The notes beneath the pieces were generated by a model that was not told the origin of the DNA, made no database searches, and saw only the letters and a list, made by a program, of their open reading frames with translations. The position numbers and the translations under genes were made by a program. From an uncultured Bacteroidales bacterium (GTDB lineage: Bacteria > Bacteroidota > Bacteroidia > Bacteroidales > P3), in the NCBI GenBank assembly GCA_946406015.1, contig CAMJJD010000018.1, positions 1 to 34,504 on the forward strand: DNA of 34,504 nucleotides. Direction: 5' to 3'. Below, piece by piece: positions 13,765 through 22,209 of this stretch (position 1 is its first letter; each line of letters starts with the position of its first letter).

Positions 13765-14298
13765 CTAGTATTCCGTCTTCTCCACCAGATTGCCTTCGGC
13801 GTCGTAGACCTCCCAAAGGCCGACCGGACGGCCTGATTCGTACTGACCTATATAATAGGGGGCTCCGTTGTCACGATAGACGCGGTAGGTGCCCTCCTCC
13901 TTGCCACCGACGAAGGTAGCCTCGCATTGCGGAAGGCCGTTGGGGTGGTAGAACACCCAGCGTCCTTCGCGCTGGCCGTCGACCATAGTGCCTTCGCTAC
14001 GGAGCTGCATGGAGCTGAAATACTGCAGCCAGCGCTGCTGATTGCCGGAGTAATACACCACCGTCATGGGGTGACCGTCCTCGCTGACTTCGACAACGCG
14101 CATCGAATCGTAGTCGGACACAGGCTCGTTGCCCTGGGCGTCGGTGATGCTCCACGCGCCGGAACGCAGATTGTGAGTGGCCGTGACGCTGCCGTCGGCG
14201 GCGCTGAAAGTCTCGGTGCGACCACCACGGCCGCTGCAGGCCGCCGTCAAGAGCGCGGCGACAACCAAAAGTGAGTATTGAAGGGTTCTTTTCATCAT
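13765..14298 (-). CDS. MORN-repeat-like lipoprotein
   Basis: A 177-residue lipoprotein (signal peptide ending LLTAACS, Cys at about 20). The C-terminal half has three MORN/YwqK-like repeats: GTMVDGQREGRWVFYHPNG, ATFVGGKEEGTYRVYRDNG and GQYESGRPVGLWEVYDAEG. Proteins with these repeats are often on the cell envelope; their ligand is unknown. It sits directly before cca and about 50 nt after dprA on the same strand, as part of the 16374-12076 run. Confidence 0.8.
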   Translation of the reverse strand: MMKRTLQYSLLVVAALLTAACSGRGGRTETFSAADGSVTATHNLRSGAWSITDAQGNEPVSDYDSMRVVEVSEDGHPMTVVYYSGNQQRWLQYFSSMQLRSEGTMVDGQREGRWVFYHPNGLPQCEATFVGGKEEGTYRVYRDNGAPYYIGQYESGRPVGLWEVYDAEGNLVEKTEY

Positions 14299-14351
14299 AA
14301 TATCTATAACGGGAAGATGAGATTGATTATTGCTTCGGGAAAGATGTTTTT

Positions 14352-15455
14352 TCAGTCGATGGACTCATAGAGGTGGCCGGGCAAGACGCGCACCACCTTC
14401 TGCATTTCAAGGTTGAACAGGATTGATGCCACACGCGGCATCGGGAAGCCGCTAAGCCCCACAAGCTCGTCGATGGAGAGCTGCCGCCCTTGCTTCAGCA
14501 AGCCGTACAGACGTTGTTCATCGGACGACAGCTGGGGCAACAAGGAAGTCTGCGAATCGGACAACCCGGCCTGCCGACGAGGCCATCCCATATAGTCGGC
14601 GATGTCGTCGGCGTCGCGCACCATCTGGGCACGCTGGGTGGCAATCAGTGTGTTGGTGCCACGCGAGTAGGTGTCGGTGAGACGTCCGGGCACAGCGAAC
14701 ACCTCGCGGTGGTAGCCGGCGGCGATGGCGGCCGTGATGAGGGCGCCGCCCTTGTCCGAAGCCTCCACAACGAGCGTTGCGTCGGACATCGCGGCTATGA
14801 TGCGGTTGCGGGCGGGGAAAAAGCGCGGGTTGATGGCAGTACCACTGGGATACTCTGTCACCAATGCCCCACCCTGCTCCAGAATCCGCTTGGCCAGCGG
14901 CCTGTTGGAAGAGGGATAGATACGGTCAAGCCCGTGACCCAGCACAGCCACAGTCGGCAACCCATGTTGGAGTGCAGCAGTATGTGCCGCCGTGTCAATA
15001 CCATAGGCCAGGCCGCTGACGATGGGCAGGTCCAAATATTGCAGCTGTTCCACCAGGCGGTCGGTGGTGTCGCGCCCCTGGGAGGTGGCGCGGCGCGTGC
15101 CGACGACAGACAGCATGCGTTCCGCATTGAGATTGGCTGCGCCGAGGACATAGAGCACAACAGGACAGTCCTGCGTCTCTTCGCGGTTGAGGCGCGTGGG
15201 ATATTCGGCATCGGTGCAGAACAACACTTTGATACCGTTGTGTTCGCAGAACTTCAGTTCTTCCTCGGCACGCGCATGGGTGGCCTTGGACAGAATGGCC
15301 TCGAGCGGCTGAAGGTGACTGCCAAAAGCCAGCTTCAACTCGTTTGGCGGCAGAGAGAAGATATCCTGGCCGGGATAGGCATCGAGCAGCTTGCGGCAAC
15401 TGGTAGGTCCCAGGCCCGGAATCATGGAGAGGGCTATTTGGCTGACTGCATCCAT
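14352..15455 (-). CDS. dprA: DNA-processing protein DprA
   Basis: A 367-residue DprA, which loads RecA onto single-stranded DNA taken up in transformation. A helix-hairpin-helix comes first (ALSMIPGLGPTSCRKLL). The Rossmann-like core has VVGTRRATSQGRD, SGLAYGIDTAAHTAAL, VLGHGLDRIYPSSN, RFFPARNRIIAAMSD and FAVPGRLTDTYSRGTN. A small winged-helix-like C-terminal domain (SIDELVGLSGFPMPRVAS) follows. A longer reading frame extends to 15602, but it only overlaps the Nudix gene in another frame, so I choose the ATG at 15455, where MDAVSQIALS begins. This start overlaps the end of the Nudix gene by 22 nt. Confidence 0.92.
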   Translation of the reverse strand: MDAVSQIALSMIPGLGPTSCRKLLDAYPGQDIFSLPPNELKLAFGSHLQPLEAILSKATHARAEEELKFCEHNGIKVLFCTDAEYPTRLNREETQDCPVVLYVLGAANLNAERMLSVVGTRRATSQGRDTTDRLVEQLQYLDLPIVSGLAYGIDTAAHTAALQHGLPTVAVLGHGLDRIYPSSNRPLAKRILEQGGALVTEYPSGTAINPRFFPARNRIIAAMSDATLVVEASDKGGALITAAIAAGYHREVFAVPGRLTDTYSRGTNTLIATQRAQMVRDADDIADYMGWPRRQAGLSDSQTSLLPQLSSDEQRLYGLLKQGRQLSIDELVGLSGFPMPRVASILFNLEMQKVVRVLPGHLYESID

Positions 15456-15922
15456 TTCGTAGAGAGTGTTTTCAAGGTGCCGTAACTGCCCTGCAGGCGA
15501 CGGTACCACTCGTCGGGAGTGACCCACACAACCTCGGTGATGCCCTCTTCGCCCTGCGGTTTCCCTACCGGCTTCCTGCCGGCGACATGGGCGTCGAACC
15601 ACGAAGTCTGCTTCAGGTGCCAGCCGCCGTAAAGGTTGAAGGTGTGATAAGTTTTAATGGGTAGTGGATAGCGGGTAGTGGGTAGCGGGGCAATGCCCGT
15701 CTCTTCCTCCACCTCGCGGAGAGCAGCTTGAAGGAGGGTCTCGCCTGATTCCACTTTGCCTTTGGGCAGGTCCCATCGGCCGTTGCGAAGGATGAGGAGC
15801 ATGTTGCCCGCATCGTCGTGCACCACGCAGCCGGCGGCACGCACCCACCGCATGCGACGCTTCAGACAGCGCAGCCACCGCAGCGGAAGATTGAAAGTAT
15901 GGTATTTATAGCTGACTTTCAT
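15434..15922 (-). CDS. Nudix hydrolase
   Basis: A 162-residue protein with a complete Nudix box, GKVESGETLLQAALREVEEE followed by TGI (about residues 55-77), which binds divalent metal and hydrolyses nucleoside diphosphate-linked substrates. The exact substrate cannot be read from sequence. Directly after the box lies a low-complexity stretch PLPTTRYPLP, encoded by four GGGTAGT-type heptamers, where relatives have a short strand connection. It overlaps the META lipoprotein gene by 4 nt (ATGA) and dprA by 22 nt. Confidence 0.88.
   Translation of the reverse strand: MKVSYKYHTFNLPLRWLRCLKRRMRWVRAAGCVVHDDAGNMLLILRNGRWDLPKGKVESGETLLQAALREVEEETGIAPLPTTRYPLPIKTYHTFNLYGGWHLKQTSWFDAHVAGRKPVGKPQGEEGITEVVWVTPDEWYRRLQGSYGTLKTLSTKWMQSAK
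15659..15690 (-). repeat. GGGTAGT heptad repeat inside the Nudix gene
   Basis: Plus-strand units GGGTAGT, GGATAGC, GGGTAGT and GGGTAGC, then GGGG. It is in frame and codes for PLPTTRYPLP-type sequence on the minus strand. Confidence 0.85.
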
Positions 15923-16374
15923 TGCAATTCGAACTTAAGCGTCTCCTTGCCTTTCTGGAAAAGGGTGAGCGAATAGGGCGTCAGCAGGCAGGCATCGGCT
16001 TTGCCCAGCAGGGCCAGGTAGCGATCCTGCGCCGCCATATCTCCCTCGGGACACTGCACGTCGCCGCCACTCACATAGGCCACCTTAAGTGCATAACGCG
16101 TGCCCTCGGCAGTGACGCGGTCGAACCGCAGCGTATAGTCGGCGAAGTAGCGGTTGCAGGCCACACGGCCACGCAGGGTGCCCGATTCAGGGTGGAACAT
16201 CAGGATGACGGGGTCGGCCGACGGAGCTTCATCCTTGCCACGCTGAGCCACCAGCTGCCACACCTGCTCCTTGTCGAGCTGTAACGCCCCGGCATTGTCG
16301 GCAGCCTTCTTTGGAGCCGAACAACCCACCCACAGGGGGAGGAGGAATAATAACAATAGATGTTTCGTTCTCAA
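15919..16374 (-). CDS. META/HslJ-like lipoprotein
   Basis: A 151-residue lipoprotein (lipobox WVGC, Cys 18). The mature domain follows the META/HslJ pattern: VWQLVAQRG at the start, MFHPESGTLRGRVACNRYFADY in the middle (with the G-x-x-x-CNR core), and TPYSLTLFQKGKETLKFELQ at the end. Such domains occur in envelope proteins linked to stress and are of unknown biochemical role. It is the first gene of the minus-strand run META, Nudix, dprA, MORN-like, cca. Confidence 0.75.
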   Translation of the reverse strand: MRTKHLLLLFLLPLWVGCSAPKKAADNAGALQLDKEQVWQLVAQRGKDEAPSADPVILMFHPESGTLRGRVACNRYFADYTLRFDRVTAEGTRYALKVAYVSGGDVQCPEGDMAAQDRYLALLGKADACLLTPYSLTLFQKGKETLKFELQ

Positions 16375-16422
16375 TTGTTAACAAATATTTCAGTCGATTA
16401 ATATATCAGTTTTTTCCGACTG

Positions 16423-16456
16423 CAAAGATACGAAAATAATCGGTATACTGGTCAAA
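16423..16456 (-). promoter_or_regulatory. Promoter of the META-Nudix-dprA-cca run
   Basis: Minus-strand TATCTTTG at 16430-16423. TTTG at 16456-16453 is 22 nt away, slightly more than the usual spacing. Only short spacers follow down to cca. Confidence 0.5.
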
Positions 16457-16491
16457 AAACACACATACCTGATTCATAGTATTTTATTCAC

Positions 16492-16530
16492 CTGTTCTTT
16501 TACTGTTCTTTTACTGTTCTTTTAGTTTTG
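16492..16530 (+). promoter_or_regulatory. Putative promoter with three 11-nt tandem repeats
   Basis: CTGTTCTTTTA occurs three times exactly (16492-16502, 16503-16513, 16514-16524). The last copy provides the TA of a -7 element TAGTTTTG (16523-16530). The upstream promoter element must therefore lie inside the repeats. It would serve the glycosyltransferase at 16705, leaving a leader of about 165 nt in which I see no gene. Confidence 0.5.
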
Positions 16531-16704
16531 CAAAAAACAGCAATCAAACAACTATAAGACAACTAATTACAAACACACCTCCAAACGGTGGAATTGGCAC
16601 CGGGGTGTACACAACAATTGATGACGGGAGCTGCCGATAATATGGAAAAATAATATTTATCAACAATAATACGAAAGATGGAGTTTGTTCGTTAATGAAA
16701 TGTT

Positions 16705-17838
16705 TTGGAGAAAGAGAACAAGGGACGCATCGTGATGGCTGTGAGCAACGACCTGCTGACTGACCAGCGCGTGGACCGCCACCGTCGGACACTGACGGAG
16801 GCGGGTTTTGACGTTGTGGTCTTAGGTCGGCTCGATGTGCCCACACGCCACCGTCGCGGATGGCGGTTCTACCTGGAGCTGAACCGCGGCCTGCGCCGCA
16901 AGGTGGCGGAGCAGAAGCCCGACATCGTTTGGGCCAACGACACCGACACCCTGCTGGGATGCTACCTTGCCGCCAGACGCTGTCGCGCCAAGCTGGTGAT
17001 GGATGCCCACGAACTCTTCCCCGAGGTGCCCGAGATACAGCACAAGCCGCTAGTGAAGTGGGTGTGGCGCACGCTGGAGCGGTGGCTGATGCCAAAATGC
17101 GACGCCCTGCTGACAGTGTGCAACAGCATCGCCGAGTACTACCGGCTGCAACTGGGTGTGTCGATGACGGTGGTGAGAAATATCAGCCTCACCCCCTACC
17201 CCTCTCCGATTGGAGAGGGGGGTAGTCGGCAAGGGTATCCACTCCCCTCTCCCCTTGGAGAGGGGCTGGGGGTGAGGCTGCTGCTCTACCAAGGCAGAGT
17301 GAACCTGGGGCGCGGAGTGGATTGGGCTATCGACGCGCTGGAATGGCTTCCGGAATGCCGTCTGGTGGTGGCCGGCGACGGCGACCTGCTGGAGGAAATG
17401 AAGGCCTATGCCGCCTCGAAGCCGTGGAGCGGACGCATCTCGTTCACCGGACGCCTGATGCCGGAGGAGATGCACGCGCTGACACCGCAGGCCGACGTGG
17501 GGCTGGTGATGCTGGAAGACATGGGGTTGAACTACCATTACGCACTGCCGAACCGCATAGGCGACTTTGTGCAGGCGGGCGTGCCGATGGTGGTGAGCGA
17601 CTTGCCGGAGATGGCGGCGGCGGTGAAACGCTACCGCATCGGCGAGGTGATGCGCGAACCGGGTGCCCAGGCGCTGGCCGACAGCATACGCAAAGTGCTT
17701 GCACTCGGCAAGGACCGCTACAATTTCAACCAAGCGCGAAGCGATATGGACTGGAACAAAGAAAAGGACAAACTGCTTGATTGCGCCAATGCGTTAATGC
17801 TTGAATGCAGACGCAACAAGCACTCACACAGTTATTGA
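16705..17838 (+). CDS. GT4-type glycosyltransferase
   Basis: A 377-residue cytoplasmic glycosyltransferase with the two-Rossmann layout of family GT4. The N-terminal strand is RIVMAVSNDLLTDQRVDRH, followed by KPDIVWANDTDTLLG and KLVMDAHELFPEVPE. The C-terminal domain has LLLYQGRVNLGRGVDWAIDA, LVVAGDGDL and ALPNRIGDFVQAGVPMVVSD. It probably builds a surface polysaccharide or glycolipid; donor and acceptor are unknown. The start TTG at 16705 is preferred since the first strand begins before the ATG at 16735; no Shine-Dalgarno decides it. A palindromic insert splits the two domains at about residues 160-192. The last residues are encoded by a 50-nt tandem repeat. Confidence 0.83.
   Translation: MEKENKGRIVMAVSNDLLTDQRVDRHRRTLTEAGFDVVVLGRLDVPTRHRRGWRFYLELNRGLRRKVAEQKPDIVWANDTDTLLGCYLAARRCRAKLVMDAHELFPEVPEIQHKPLVKWVWRTLERWLMPKCDALLTVCNSIAEYYRLQLGVSMTVVRNISLTPYPSPIGEGGSRQGYPLPSPLGEGLGVRLLLYQGRVNLGRGVDWAIDALEWLPECRLVVAGDGDLLEEMKAYAASKPWSGRISFTGRLMPEEMHALTPQADVGLVMLEDMGLNYHYALPNRIGDFVQAGVPMVVSDLPEMAAAVKRYRIGEVMREPGAQALADSIRKVLALGKDRYNFNQARSDMDWNKEKDKLLDCANALMLECRRNKHSHSY
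17184..17280. repeat. 97-bp palindromic element inserted in frame in a glycosyltransferase gene
   Basis: Outer arms CAGCCTCACCCCC (17184-17196) and GGGGGTGAGGCTG (17268-17280) enclose two perfect 9-bp hairpins of the same sequence, CCCCTCTCC/GGAGAGGGG, at 17199-17220 and 17244-17265. It translates to SLTPYPSPIGEGG...PLPSPLGEGLGVRL. The placement in the linker between two Rossmann domains, and in frame, suggests insertion of a mobile palindromic element. Confidence 0.8.
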
Positions 17839-17885
17839 ATGCGTCAATGCATGAGCGCCGACGCGACAAACACTCATACAATCGA
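17788..17885. repeat. Diverged 50-nt tandem duplication at the end of the glycosyltransferase gene
   Basis: Copy 1 starts AATGCGTTAATGC at 17788 and contains GACGCAACAAGCACTCACACA. Copy 2 starts AATGCGTCAATGC at 17838 and contains the matching GACGCGACAAACACTCATAC. Copy 1 codes for the protein's C-terminus and the stop sits at the junction. Confidence 0.7.
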
Positions 17886-17929
17886 ACGAGAAAACAAACA
17901 AAACAGATAAACAACCAAACAATTAAACA

Positions 17930-19489
17930 ATGCTATACAACATCCTTTTGATACTGTATTTTGCAGGCACAATACTTGGCCTGTGGTTTGTGTTCAAGAA
18001 AGCTGGCGTGGCACCGTGGAAGGCATTGGTGCCGGTGTACAACATCGTGGTGTGGGTGAAAGTGTGCGGCAAGAAGTGGGTGTGGTATCTGTATTTCCTG
18101 ATACCGGCGTTCAATGTGTTCGCATTCCTGCTGCTGGTGGTGGAGACGGCACGTGTGTTCCGCCGCTACAACTTCTGGGAGCAGACTGCAGCGGTCATCT
18201 TCCCCTGGATTTATCTGCCCGTGCTGGGCATGCACCCGCGGACGGTGTATGTGGACCCGGCGGTGGAGAAGCCCCGGAAGGAGAAGGGACTGCGCGACTG
18301 GGCCGACGCGATTGTGTTCGCGCTGGTGGCGGCGATGATTATCCGCGGCATGTTCGTGGAATTGTACAACATACCGTCGAGTTCGATGGAGAAGAGCCTG
18401 CTGGTAGGCGACCACGTGCTGGTGAGCAAGATGGCCTATGGTGCGAAGGTGGCGCAGACGCCGCTGGCGGTGCCGCTGATACACAACGTGCTGCCGGGCA
18501 CGGACGGCCGTGTGGAGAGCTACCTGAAGTGGATACAACTGCCCTACCACCGCTATCCGGGGCTGGGCAAGGTGGAGCGATACGACGCGGTGGTATTCCA
18601 CTATCCCGACGGCGACACCATGTGCACGGCGCAGTTCAGCAACCAGAGCTACCACGAGTTGGTACGCCGCTACGGCCGCGAGGCGGTGGAGCAGGATCGT
18701 GTGTGGGACGAGTATGGCAACCGGGTGCCGATAGGCAAGATACGGGTGCGACCGGTGGACAAGCGAGAGAACTTCATCAAGCGCTGCATCGGCATGCCGG
18801 GCGAAGACCTGCAGATTGTCAACTGGCAGGTGCTCATCAACGGAGAGCCGATAGAGACGCCGACCGAGGCACAATACACCTATGCGGTGCTGTTCAACCC
18901 CATCGTGGTGCCCGAGCGGGTGCTGGACAAGATGGGCGTGAGCCATGAGGACATAGAGCGGGCCCATCAACAGATGTACCTCAACAATACAGAATACTAT
19001 ATCCTTCCGTTGTCGCCTGCAGTGGCTGCCAAATTGGCCGGCAAGTACGAGGTGCTGGACATACAGCCGTTCATACACCCGGCCGACTCGGTCGACGGCG
19101 GCGCAATGTTCCCCCATGTCGACAGCCTCTACTGGAGCATAGACAACTACGGTCCGGTGCATATTCCCGCCAAGGGAGAGACGCTGCAGCTGACGGTGGA
19201 GAACCTGCCCTTCTACCGCCGCGTGATTGAGGCCTATGAGGGCAACAAGGTGGAGGTGAAGGAGGGCCGCATATTCATCAATGGACAGGAGACATCGGAA
19301 TATACCGTCAAGATGAACTACTACTGGATGATGGGCGACAACCGCCACAACAGCATCGACAGCCGCTACTGGGGCTTTGTGCCCGAGGACCACATTGTGG
19401 GCAAGGCGCAGTTCATCTACTACAGCATTGACAAAGACCACGGCAAGATACGCTGGAACCGCATGTTCCGCAATGCCTCGAAACGATAA
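17930..19489 (+). CDS. lepB: Signal peptidase I, long Bacteroidota form
   Basis: A 519-residue membrane peptidase that removes Sec signal peptides on the outer face of the inner membrane. Residues 1-100 form an extra membrane domain with about three helices (DUF5684-like: [19 protein letters not shown]). A further helix at about 123-143 leads into the S26 catalytic domain. The nucleophile is Ser 152 ([15 protein letters not shown]) and the general base Lys 284 ([12 protein letters not shown]). Box E reads [18 protein letters not shown]. The catalytic domain has a large insertion between the Lys region and box E, as usual in this phylum. It lies 91 nt after the glycosyltransferase gene and about 60 nt before parC. 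Confidence 0.93.
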   Translation: MLYNILLILYFAGTILGLWFVFKKAGVAPWKALVPVYNIVVWVKVCGKKWVWYLYFLIPAFNVFAFLLLVVETARVFRRYNFWEQTAAVIFPWIYLPVLGMHPRTVYVDPAVEKPRKEKGLRDWADAIVFALVAAMIIRGMFVELYNIPSSSMEKSLLVGDHVLVSKMAYGAKVAQTPLAVPLIHNVLPGTDGRVESYLKWIQLPYHRYPGLGKVERYDAVVFHYPDGDTMCTAQFSNQSYHELVRRYGREAVEQDRVWDEYGNRVPIGKIRVRPVDKRENFIKRCIGMPGEDLQIVNWQVLINGEPIETPTEAQYTYAVLFNPIVVPERVLDKMGVSHEDIERAHQQMYLNNTEYYILPLSPAVAAKLAGKYEVLDIQPFIHPADSVDGGAMFPHVDSLYWSIDNYGPVHIPAKGETLQLTVENLPFYRRVIEAYEGNKVEVKEGRIFINGQETSEYTVKMNYYWMMGDNRHNSIDSRYWGFVPEDHIVGKAQFIYYSIDKDHGKIRWNRMFRNASKR

Positions 19490-19548
19490 AAGCGTTACTG
19501 CACCAGGGCGCGAATGCGTTTGTGCGTCAAAACGTTAGAAAAAGAGTT

Positions 19549-22206
19549 ATGGACGAATACGAAGATATCAATCTGGAGAACGAAGAGACCACCACTCCTG
19601 AACAGACAAGCAGCGAAGGGGCGACCGTGTCGCTGAGCGGCATGTACAAAGACTACTGGATTGACTATGCCAGCGATGTGATATTGGACCGTTCGGTGCC
19701 CAACATCGACGATGGATTGAAGCCGGTGCAACGCCGCATACTGCATGCGATGAAAGAGACCGACGACGGACGCTTCACGAAGGTGGCCAACATCGTGGGT
19801 AACACGATGCAATACCACCCCCATGGCGACGCCTCGATCAAGGACGCCCTCGTCAACATGGGACAGAAAGAACTGCTCATCGACTGCCAGGGCAACTGGG
19901 GCAACATACTCACCGGCGACGATGCCGCCGCAGGCCGCTACATCGAGGCGCGCCTGTCGAAGTTTGCCAAGGAAGTGGTGTTCAACCCGAAGACGACCCA
20001 GTGGAAGCCGAGCTACGATGGAAGGAAGCAGGAGCCTGTGAGCCTGCCCATCAAATTCCCGCTGCTGCTGGCCCAAGGCACCAAAGGCATCGCGGTGACG
20101 CTGACGAGCGTCATCCTGCCCTACAACTTCTGCGAGCTGCTGGAAGCCAGCGTGAAAATACTGCGCGATGAGGAGTTCGAGATATATCCCGACTTCCCCA
20201 CCGGCGGCCTCATCGATGTGAGCCGCTACAACGACGGCGCCCTGGGCGGCCGTCTCCGCATACGCGCCAAGATGCACTACGACGAGAAACGCAAGGCTAT
20301 CGTCATCACCGAGTTGCCCTACACCGTTACCACCGACACGCTTATCGCCAGCATCCTTACAGCCAACGAGAAGAAGAATATCAATATAAAGAAGGTTGAC
20401 GACAACACGGCCGCCGAGGTGGAGATTATCGTCCACCTGCCCTCCGGTGTCAGTCCCGACCAGACCATCGACGCCCTCTATGCCTTCACCAACTGCCAGA
20501 TAAGTTTCTCGCCGCAGACCTGTGTCATCGTCGACGACAAGCCCGTCTTCATGACCGCCAGCGACATTCTGCGCCACAACACCCTCCACACCCGCGACCT
20601 GCTGCGTCAGGAGCTGGAGATACAGCTGGGCGAGCTGGAGGACCGCTGGCATTGGGTGAGCCTGGAAAAGATATTCTTTGAGAAAGGCATCTACAAGAAA
20701 ATGGAGAAGAGGGACAGCCTCACGTGGGACGAGCAGGTGGACGACATGCTGGCAGCATTCGGTCCCTACCGGAAGAAGTTCAAACGTGACATCACCCGCG
20801 AGGACGTACTCAAGCTGACCGAGAAGCCCGTGCGCAAAATCTCCAAGTTCGACATCAAGAAGGCCGAAGAGGAGATTGAAAACATAGAGATGACCATGGA
20901 CGAGGTGCGCAACCACCTGGAACACCTCACCGACTATGCCATCCGCTACTTCCAAGACATCCTGAAGAAGTATGGCAAAGGACGCGAGCGCAAGACCGAG
21001 ATACGCAACTTCGAGGACATCGAGTCGACCCAGGTGGCTCTGGCCAATGAGAAACTATACGTCAACTACCAGACCGGGTTCGTCGGCTGGGGACTGAAAC
21101 GCGAAGAGGGCGTGGAGGTGGCCTGCGAATGCTCACGCATGGACGACATCATCGCCTTCCGTCGCGATGGCACCTTCATGGTGACCAAGGTGCAGGAGAA
21201 AGGGTTTGTGGGTTCACAGGAGTGCAAGGAGCTGCTTTACGTCAGCGTGTTCCGCAAACGTGACGAGCGCACGGTATACAACCTCATCTACCGCGACGGC
21301 ACGGCCGGTTACGCCATGGTGAAGCGATTCTCGGTCACAGCCATCACGCGCGACCGCGAATACTCGCTCACCAAGGGTTCGAAGGGAAGCAAGGTGCTCT
21401 ACTTCACGGCCAACCCCAACGGGGAGGCCGAGGTGGTCACGGTGCATCACGTCAGCAGCCCCAAGATAAAGAAAGTCTCCTTCGAATTCGACTTCAAGAC
21501 ACTTGCCATCAAGGGCCGTCAGTCGATTGGCAACATCCTCACCCGCAACCCTGTCCGCTCCATCAACCTCAAGGACGAGGGGGTCAGCACCCTCAGCGCC
21601 CGCAAGATTTGGTTCGACGAGAGCGTCAAGCGGCTCAATGTCAACGAGGCAGGCCGTTACCTCGGCGAGTTCCACGGTACGGACAAGATACTGGCCATCA
21701 TGCAGAACGCCACTTACCGCACCACCTCGTTCGACCTGAGCAACCACTACGATGACGACCTCATCGAGCTGCGCAAGTTCCGGACAGACCAACCCGTCAC
21801 CGTGCTCTACCGCTCGCCCGAAGGCTACCCCTACCTCAAACGCTTCATCCCCGAGCCCTCGGACCGCAAGCAGCCGTTCCTCGACGACGACGGAAGCACG
21901 CTCGTCGAGCTCTGCCTCGACTTCTACCCCCGGCTCGAAGTGGTCTATACCGAAGACAGCGGCAAAAAGATACAGAGCGAGATTATCGAGGTGGAAGACT
22001 TTATCGGCATCAAGAGCAACAAGGCGCGCGGCAAACGTATCACAACCTTCGCCGTGGAGAAGTTCAACTGGCTGCAGCCGTTGAAGGAAGACCCCGCCGA
22101 GATGGAAACGAATGATGAGCAGCAGGAGGGTGACGCCGAAGCGTCGATCGACTCCATCGACGACCGCCAAGGCTTCGCCGAAGGCACACAGACCCAACTA
22201 TTCTAA
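19549..22206 (+). CDS. parC: DNA topoisomerase IV subunit A
   Basis: An 885-residue type IIA topoisomerase A subunit. The breakage-reunion domain starts MYKDYWIDYASDVILDRSVP and includes DGLKPVQRRILHAM, GNTMQYHPHGDASIKDA and the catalytic tyrosine Tyr 131 (DAAAGRYIEARL). The C-terminal half is a diverged beta-propeller without the GyrA box (QRRGGKG-type), which with the length favours ParC over GyrA. With ParE it decatenates replicated chromosomes. The ATG at 19549 is chosen over an in-frame GTG at 19522 because AAAAAGAG precedes it and the family begins close to here. The stop is 3 nt before the next gene. Confidence 0.9.
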   Translation: MDEYEDINLENEETTTPEQTSSEGATVSLSGMYKDYWIDYASDVILDRSVPNIDDGLKPVQRRILHAMKETDDGRFTKVANIVGNTMQYHPHGDASIKDALVNMGQKELLIDCQGNWGNILTGDDAAAGRYIEARLSKFAKEVVFNPKTTQWKPSYDGRKQEPVSLPIKFPLLLAQGTKGIAVTLTSVILPYNFCELLEASVKILRDEEFEIYPDFPTGGLIDVSRYNDGALGGRLRIRAKMHYDEKRKAIVITELPYTVTTDTLIASILTANEKKNINIKKVDDNTAAEVEIIVHLPSGVSPDQTIDALYAFTNCQISFSPQTCVIVDDKPVFMTASDILRHNTLHTRDLLRQELEIQLGELEDRWHWVSLEKIFFEKGIYKKMEKRDSLTWDEQVDDMLAAFGPYRKKFKRDITREDVLKLTEKPVRKISKFDIKKAEEEIENIEMTMDEVRNHLEHLTDYAIRYFQDILKKYGKGRERKTEIRNFEDIESTQVALANEKLYVNYQTGFVGWGLKREEGVEVACECSRMDDIIAFRRDGTFMVTKVQEKGFVGSQECKELLYVSVFRKRDERTVYNLIYRDGTAGYAMVKRFSVTAITRDREYSLTKGSKGSKVLYFTANPNGEAEVVTVHHVSSPKIKKVSFEFDFKTLAIKGRQSIGNILTRNPVRSINLKDEGVSTLSARKIWFDESVKRLNVNEAGRYLGEFHGTDKILAIMQNATYRTTSFDLSNHYDDDLIELRKFRTDQPVTVLYRSPEGYPYLKRFIPEPSDRKQPFLDDDGSTLVELCLDFYPRLEVVYTEDSGKKIQSEIIEVEDFIGIKSNKARGKRITTFAVEKFNWLQPLKEDPAEMETNDEQQEGDAEASIDSIDDRQGFAEGTQTQLF

Positions 22207-22209
22207 ACG

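Noticed and set aside
14352-15602. Longer dprA start at 15602
   Set aside because: The extra 49 residues are an out-of-frame reading of the Nudix gene. DprA begins naturally at the ATG at 15455.
17933-19441. A 502-codon open frame on the minus strand opposite lepB
   Set aside because: It is the mirror of the signal peptidase codons; the translation is His/Val-rich and has no start signal or promoter.
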